Shown here piece after piece: positions 39,701-48,700 of a DNA stretch of 64,000 nucleotides. Origin of the DNA: Cheiracanthium punctorium (taxonomy: Eukaryota; Arthropoda; Arachnida; Araneae; Cheiracanthiidae); the NCBI GenBank assembly GCA_038373885.1, contig JAWZYV010016015.1:124001-188000 (forward strand), given 5' to 3'. Position 1 is the stretch's first letter; every line of letters begins with the position of its first letter. A program made the position numbers and the translations under genes. The notes beneath the pieces were generated by a model that saw only the letters and a program-made list of their open reading frames with translations, ran no database searches and was not told the DNA's origin.

Positions 39701-42700
39701 ATCTGCTACATAATATTGTAACTCTAAAGCTATTTTTTCTGGTTCAAAACGAGGGTGCAACTATTATGCGAGAGCGACTATTACGCGAGTAAACACTGTA
39801 TTTCGTCGGTTTGCCTTGCGCGCAGTATTCCCCATGTGTAGTGCACTAATGTAGACGTGTCAAAAGCTATTAAAATTTTTGTAACTTTTGTTGCTCGAGT
39901 ATACACTACACTCCTAGGTGGTTCCACATAAAAGAACACCATACGGCTGCTGAAGCACCAGAAAATCTGTATCTTATTTATGTGAAGGCTAGGTATTTGC
40001 GGTGATCCCATTAGAAGACGGTGAAATAAGTGCTCCAAAATGATGTAGATTGGCCTCATCTGGAAAACAATTTGGCTATGTTTACTGATCCAGACGTTGA
40101 AATACAAAAAAACAGCTGCATTTAGGATTAAATCTAGCAGATGTACACAGAAATCTGATAATTCCGCTCGGATATTCAACCTACTGATCTCGAAACTCGA
40201 AGCCAACCACTTTAAGTAACCTATTTCTTGAGATGACTGTGAGATAACAGACCCTCCAGTAACCAAGAAAATTTCTTAAGCTCAACTTGATTTTATCATA
40301 CAAGTTGATGATAGTCCTCTTCACACACTTCGTAAGCTTGTCTCCCTAACCTGCCGTCCACTAGCAGTCGAAAGAGTAGTAAAAGAAGTTATCATTGTCT
40401 CCAAGGCAGTCTGCGGATGTCTATCTCTGGATGGCTTAGTACGAGTTTATTGTGATAATCTAATTACACCGGCAGTCATGCACAGGGTCAGTTGAAGTCA
40501 GACTTTACATGGCTCGTTAAAACACGTCCCCAGTGATTAGTGATTTGGTGGACAGAGATAGAACTTGGATCGTCGTCACCTCTCGAGTTCTGGGCGCTGT
40601 AGTTCTAATTGTGGCTGTACCAGCAACGAGTTTTTTAACTTTTTTTAATTGGATCAAGCCATTAAAAAGTTAAGTTTACTTTTGACACCATTTTTTTTAA
40701 ATGGCAAAATTTTCAAATATTTCTAGATTTCAAGCTCGATGCACAGCCCATAAAAATTGTCGTGGACCCTCCAAATTTTGCATACGGCTTACTCTAAAAA
40801 ATATATAACATTTAAAACCTCGAGAGCCCGAAAATTCCGAAAAACATTTTTGGTTTCCCTCACGTTTTTTTTCTAAAGGCATATTTTTCAAATATTACAA
40901 GCTTGATGAAGAACATTGAGACTTTTCCGTAGCCCATTTAAATTTTAGATATGTCTTATCTATAACAATATACAATTTTTAGATCTCAAGAGACAAAGAT
41001 TTAAAAAAAAAAAAAAATCCGATCCATATTACTGTGTAGTAGGCCCTAGCATAAGGTCCGATGGTTGCTGCTTATGGCAGACGTTAAATTTCTTTGATAA
41101 AAATTTCAAAAGTTTAATTTTAAGATATGAAAAGGCTTAAACATACATTTTGATTATGTGGAAAAGTACAGGGTTGTCCAAATTAAACTTCCCCAACTCA
41201 GAGGCCTGTGCAGGATGTTGTATGGGTCATAATGGGATGAAATTTTGAAAACAGACACTTTAGATCACGCGCTCGTGATTTATTAAAAAAAATATTAGTA
41301 CAAGAAGTTGCCTATAGGTGACGCTGCAAATCAACAAGACGTTCTACAGATGTTTTATATCTGTGCCGTGGTCGAATAGGGCATATCAACAGCACGAGAA
41401 ACAGTTGACACACTGACAACACCATGGGGCGATTGGCTAGTGGCGTCCACGACCGCCAAAGCAATGTCTTGTACACGTGCAGAATCCACAACATGTCGCC
41501 CTCTACCTGGTAAAATTCCTAGCTGTCCGGTTCTTTCGAACTTCTTCACCATGTCTCGTAAAGCGCGTGGTGTCATTGGTCCTCGGCGTAAGATCTTCAG
41601 CTGACGAAATGCTCTTTTCGCAGCACGGGAGTTCTCGTCATTTTGGTAGAAAAGTTTCACTAACAGAACTTTATCTTTCAAAGTCGCCATTGTGCATCGG
41701 CGAGGTGGAAACAACTGCCTGTGCAGCGCCTGTCTTCAGCTTTTGTAGAGCTCGTCTTTTGGATACGTTGCGCAGAAGCTTTATTTCTGAAAATTCACGT
41801 CGTTGCAATATGCAAATTACTAGTGTTACAGCGCCACCTATCGGCAACTTCTTGTACTAATAAATTTTTTTAAATAAATCACGAGTGCGTGATCTGAAGT
41901 GTCTGTTTTCAAAATTTCATCGCATTATGACCCATACAACATCCTGCACAGGCCTCTGAGTTGGGGAAGTTTAATTTGGACAACCCTGTACCAAAAAAAA
42001 AAAAATGTACGTAAAATCTGACAATATTTTTTTTTTTCGTAAGACATTTTCCCTTTTTTGCAAAACACTTTATTAAATATGCATTCACATAAATAAAATT
42101 AAACAAAAGCAACCTGGTATTAATGCTTATTAAAATTTGATATGACCAAATTATTTGCACATTTTTCTCCTAATAAATAAAATCCCCTAGAACTTACTTC
42201 TTCCTCAGTCATGATGATGAGCTTTACAATGATAATGTTGATATTATTTCCTATACTTGGATCTTTGAAAATGAGAGCAACCTGAAGTAAAAAAGTAAAA
42301 GTTATAAAAATGTGAATTTATCTTGATACTCTTAGCTGAAATCAATGCATACAAGAGAGTTAAATTACTTATTTTTTCACGTAGCATTTGATAAAACACT
42401 TGTAATAGAGGTTTCCATTTTAAATTCCCTTAATGACACGAAACATAGGCAAATATTTAATACTAACATCAGTAAAAGACATTAAATTCACTCCTTGTTT
42501 ATCCTTTTGTTTTAGAAAGAAAAAATTGGTCCTCTCTAAAGTTTGTTTCTTCTAAAATCAGTAGTACAAAAGGGGTTGAAAGATACTTCCTTTATAACAA
42601 AATTAAACATCTAAGACTTAAATATAACTTTTGATAACTTTTAAAAGAAGTCTTTCAGTAGACACTCATCTGTTGGTAAAGCGCACTTTACTCCTGGGCA

Positions 42701-45700
42701 CAATGGCTATCTATCATAGTCAGCGGTGACGTGATAGGTGGCTAAGATTTATTTAACGAAGAAAAGAACTATGAAGAAGGAAAGGGTACGGAGGTCCTAA
42801 GAAATATTAGAAGGATTTAAGAGCCAAGTGACTGGCGAATTTATTATATCTATAAAAAACATCAACCAAAATTTTGGATTAAACGCTTCACATGCTTATT
42901 GGAAAATAAACTTAATGCAAGTGACTGGGGAGTTTATTTTATATATATTAGACACCCACCCATATTTTTGATTGAACGCTTCATACGCTTATAGGAATTT
43001 TTATATTTTTACGAACATTTATATTTAAAATAAAATTTAGCACTTAATAATTTTATAATCGGAGAAAGGTTATGTTTTGTGTTAGAACATTTAGCGTGTT
43101 TACGCTCATCATTTCTAAATCACAACAGCAGAAATTCTCCTTCGGTTAAAATAGTTGCTTTTTCGCACTGTGGACCATAGCTGCCAACTAATCCGGAATA
43201 TCATTAACCACTTTTTGCGAACAGTAAATTTCTATAAGCATTTTTTCAAAAAATAACCAACTCCCCCGCCAATTTCAAAATTTTTGCTGTATTTAACCCC
43301 AATCCTCCTGTTCAAAAAAAGTGGTTAATGATATTCCAGAATAGTTTACAGCTATGTATGGACACATGACATTTCAGACATTGAATGTCATTAACTGCCG
43401 TTAAAATGTCACCTGTCTTAGCAACGATAAAAGTAAACAGGTTACACGAATTGTTTATTCTAAAAATATCTCAGTTTTTAATTTTATTTTATTCACATGT
43501 ATTTCCCCAATGTACTAATTTTGGCACATCCAGTGTATTTTAGTATTCAGAACTTCCTTAAATACATAAATGAAAAAAAAATGAAAAATAGATTAAATTT
43601 TATTTCAATGTATTTTTGAGTTTTTAAACAAAAATATATCCCTTTTCATGCATGTAATGAAGCATTATTATATCTGGTTTAAATTATGAATTTCTTGAAA
43701 AATCTAATAACTGATATGGCGATTTTGTGTATTGTGAAAACCTAATAAAAGTAACGGTAAATTACATACATATATACTTACTAAAATCAATACAAATATT
43801 ATGGATAGTTACAAAAGTCATAATTAAAGGTCCATTGATCGACATAATTTTAATATTTATAACATTAAGCGTACGTGTGCGAGACAGAAAATCTGTTGCA
43901 ACTGAATTGAAAACCACTATCATTATGATTTTGTTCTGACACAGTCAGTTGTCAGTTTCTAAATACTTGAAGTTTGAAATTTTCTATATAAAAACTTATG
44001 TGGTAAATACTTAAAATTAACTTTAAAAAATTCATTTTCAGTTATAAATTGGTAAAAATGAGTTCGATTTCATGTTGGAATAGCATCAAAAGATGTGCTT
44101 TGGAGTTCCCAAATTTGAAAAAAAATATTGAATTTCGCTCGATCCTGCATAAGATAAGAATAATTCAATCATTTAATTTTCCATTTGCAAGTGAAGGTGA
44201 TAGATGCTCTTCGTAGATACTTGTGTACTATGAAAGTGGAAAGGGGGTGAGCTTTAAAAAGTCATTTTAAGCATGTTTTAATAATTTTATGATTTCACTC
44301 ATATAAAATGAAGGGAAAACATATTTTATTGGTAATAAAACTGATTTAGAGTTCGTATTCTCTCGCTCATTAAACACCGATGAAATCAATTACATCCATC
44401 TGGAAACACTGGCTGAGGCCAGATAAAAAATGCCATCCGCTCATCACATGCTTTGAAAAATATGGCCTATTCCGTTTCGCCGATGTCGTTAAAACTTGCG
44501 GCTTCTTCAAAATGGAAACAGGTTGTAAGAAACTGTCTTAGTAAAATATCCCACACACATAAAAGAAGATTAAATGTATGTAAAAGAAATATTTATGACA
44601 TCATTACCAGAAGCACTTCTGGCGAAAATTGCCCCAAAAAGTACCAAATTTTGACAAAAAAACAACAGAATCCTGAAAAAATATGGGGAGCGTGATGATT
44701 TACAGAGCGGTTGCGAGCGTTTGCATGGGGCCTAAAGCAGGGGAATATACAGGGGGGGAGAATTTATGGCAAGCAATTTACTGTGCACCAAAGGTTAGGG
44801 CATTATTACGAAAATCTAAAAAAAAAATTACATATATATATATAATAGACGCTCATGTTCCTAACAGTAAAAATATAAAAAACCATTTTTTTAGTGACCA
44901 AAAAAATGTCAATGACCTTCTGAACGAAAGGGGAAATATCTATCATTAATCTAGAAGCCAAGTAGATCTACGAAAGCTGTTTTTAAATACACGTAAATGC
45001 ACGCGTGTAAATAGGTTTTCACCCACGTTAGATTATAGCTAGATATTACATATTCGTATAAAAGCTTTAGATAACATAATTAAGATCTTTATAGGCGATA
45101 TATATATATATATGGAATACGCAGAAAAAGAGGTAATCGTGATGAATAAAAAAATCCCTGTTTCTAAAAATTATTTCTAGTAACTTTGAATTAGTAAAAA
45201 TTTATCATTAATATTTTCTTTGAAAAGCAATAAACAGAAATCATTGCCCCCACGAATAAACTTTAAGAATAAGGGCGCCAGAATAAACATGAAATTTGCC
45301 TCTATTAATTGCTACTAGTGAATGTCTTTTTGACTGCAGAAAGAGTGTATATCCTGATCCAAATTGTGATCTTGTCCGATTTTCCAAATGTCATTTTTCA
45401 ACCAACAGTCAAGGGCAGCAAACAAGGCATATTGTTTTACCAATTCAGTTAAATTTAAAATATTTAAGAAGGCAGTGAAACAAACTGTCAACATCTTTAT
45501 GAATATTTTTGAACAGTATTCATAAATGTTATCAATAATGTTTCCATCAATGTTGCCAGTTCACAGGTAATCTACTCATCAGGATTGATGATATCGGTTG
45601 AATTATATTTTCCATTTTTTTTCGAATTTATTTGTCATATTAGTTATTCAATTGCTGAAATAACTTATGAAAAATACAAATAGTTATACCTTCTATTTTA

Positions 45701-48700
45701 AAATCTACAGTGAACTTAAATAGGTCTTTATTAAGTAAATGTGTTAAAGAAAAAATCTATAACTACTTTTTTCTGCTTTTTATTATGGAGGAAAATTACA
45801 AAGAACTATTTCATGAAGACATCTATACAGAAGTATGCATTTTTAAAAAGAAACATAACATAATCTAAAAAGATTTTTTTCTGATTAAAGCATGCAATTA
45901 AGAGAATCCTATTAATTCTTATATAAATATTTCAATACGGTTGCAATTATTAAGTTTGAAAAGTAGCGTTCGATAAGGCACTGTTTTGCTAATTTTTCGT
46001 TTCATCGTTATAGTACGCTATACGAAGAGAGATCAACAGAAATTTCCTGAAGGTTGCCGGATAGTTAGCCTAGAAGTATTATGCTTCCGACGCTATATTA
46101 CAACACTTCGGATTTTCTTCATTAACACAAAATGTCATTAAGTATATTCCAAAAAATAACGAAGTTCTTTCTTAAAACTACAAATATAAACATTAATAAG
46201 TACAATATACAGGACTTTTGCTGAAAGTAAAACAAGTAAAATAACGGGATGTAACTTACCTGTTTCCGATAAGGTACACTGGCTTTGTATCTCATAAAAA
46301 ATATAAAAATACATACCACGATAAGATGGATACTCTATCTTTAAAAGCATACTTACCGTGGGAGTTCACTCAAAGGAAAGGAAAAAAAAATCTTATTTGT
46401 ACCGCCCAAGAAGTAAAACATTATTATTGACTTGGGGAAAAGTTGGCTATTGTAAGGGAAAAAAATGAGATCGTAAATAACTGAAGTCGAATTTTCATTC
46501 AGTTTGCAGTGCTGTATAGGATTCCAAACAAATCAGTGGCGTTGCTATTATTTATTATTCTGTTTTTATTATTTACGTTTTAAAAGTTTGTAAATGCTTA
46601 ATGCATTCTAGAAAAGTAAATTTTAAGAATTTTTTATATATATATTTGTGGAATTGGAATGAGTAGCATTATTTTTTGTCCAGGTTTATTCAAAGTTGTG
46701 TTTTCTTACAGATCAACGAAAAATCACAGCTGCTATATAACTTTATTTAGAAGCAGAAGGTAGTTATTTTTAACTTAATTTTTGAATCTGTGTTTTGTCA
46801 ATTCGATAAGGTTTCAAAATATATTTTTAACTTTCTAGAAAGCCTAAATTAGGTATCCCATGGTAGAATTTGTGAAGTGTGAAAATACATAAGGTCGTTA
46901 AAAAATATGGTCAATGCATGTAAGAGCAATAAAGTATTTAAAGACTGTTAGTAAACACATCCTAGTGCATATTTGGAAATGCCTTTTTATTTAATAATTA
47001 AAAATCATCCAATAAAGCGTTTGAAAATTTGCCTTAAAATGTGTTTCAACCATTTTTAAAACTTTCTAAGAAAGTTGTAAAGTATTTATGATTTTGTTTT
47101 TTCTGTGTTCATCCGTGCGTCAGTAAATATGCAAATTCTCTAAATAGGCATCAATTTCTATGAAAATATGTATATTGCACTCTATTGAAAGTGATGCATA
47201 TAACATGAATAGTTCTTTTACAGAACATTACACTGTATGCGCGGTCATTATTTAAAGTAAATTGTTTAAGTCGTAAATCTCTTTCAAACAAAACAAATTT
47301 GATACATGTTATTAAAGTTCATAGAATAATAATCTTCATCATAAAGAACGTATTCAAAATTTACTGTTCACTAGTAAGAGCACATAAATGAAGTTTAATA
47401 CGTTACAAACTAGAGGCAGTTGAGATACACTCATCCAATTCAAATTCAATAAAATAAGTAAGGCATCAAGAAAACTTGTTCTTCATCAAAATGTACCGAT
47501 ATAGGCATTTACAGCTCTTTTACAAGGTGTTATAAAAATAATGAATAATAATATACAGCTTTTGGAGATATATCTCGCTAAATGACTGCCCAGTTTGACT
47601 GCTTTAAACGATACATCGCAAAGTTTGGCGACAGAGAGTATCCAAAACTCTAATACAGATACAAGCAAAAATCACACAGACTATTAGTTTTACCCTAAAT
47701 TAAAACTCAGAATAGCAGATCTCAACCGTTAAATACATAAGAACAAATGTATTGGAGACTGAAACCGAAATTTTGTTTCAAATTATTTTTATGCAGTTTT
47801 GTATGTACACAAAATACATTTGCAATGGAAAGTGTTTTATAATCGATGCGAATTAAAATTAATCGTTCTTGTTTAATTAGTACATAGTATAATCAGGACT
47901 TATGTATACAATTTCTATTTTCTTTTCGGCATTATATCCCCCCCCAAAATAATAAACAACTTATTATATCTTTACTTTGTCAATTTTCATTAAGATGTAT
48001 ATCTTTTGCAAATGAAGCACAACTAAAGAAGTAAGTAACCACTGGGGTAAATTTTGTTTGCTAAAAAATATTTTATATTTTTTTCTCTCGTAAAATCACA
48101 TTTGAGATATGAAAACTCATGTAATGCACAAAGTTAAAAAATTATATTTAAATAAACTATACAATGATCACTTTTTCTGTATTTGGACACTAAATCATTT
48201 TATCCCTCTAACACAGCGGAAATGTTTTTAATGTAACAGATTTGACACTCTGAAATATTTTTGAGTCCAAAAGATCTCCAATAAAAGATTTCCAATTTAT
48301 TTATTTATTTATTTATTTTTCTACATGCCTTCGCCAGGAACTGTGACATTCCCAGAAAAACACACTTCAGTGACACTAGAGAAGCCTCTAAATACTTCTA
48401 AGAGAAAAATCAGAAACAGGCACTTCCCATTATATTGCTTACTACATGTGTGATGCCATTGCCCGCATTATATTGTAAGTTGCTAGAGATAAACGGGTAA
48501 AATTGCTTCACGCAAGTAGAGACATTTGTGAATGAAGTACCATTCATCTTTATACGAAGGAACAATGTTATATTACACAATCTTCTTTCTTGAATTTTAT
48601 GTTATTCCACTGAATTAAACAATTATTTTAAGCAGAATAGATATTCGACCATGAATACAACATATCGAAGACCAAAATAGATTATCATGATTTAAAATCC

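Larger units (their letters stand above)
34829..42197 (-). other. ADAMTS intron B-C (7.4 kb)
   Basis: Holds the fold-back at 34.9 kb, an unassigned ORF at 35.8-36.2 kb, a mariner fragment at 38.5 kb, a region of diverged inverted repeats (38.64-41.03 kb) with a small TA-flanked MITE inside, and the compact mariner at 41.2 kb. From 36.2 to 38.4 kb I see only AT-rich sequence. Confidence 0.7.

Noticed and set aside
41477..41860. 127-codon plus-strand frame.
   Set aside because: It is antisense to the truncated mariner transposase and has no recognisable motif.
46122..46350. Two strong donor-like sites (ACGGTAAGTA and CAGGTAAGTT) on the minus strand in intron A-B, suggesting an extra exon.
   Set aside because: Exons A and B join in phase 0 and match the family without a gap. 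The best mini-exon here would be 31 bp and would break the frame.
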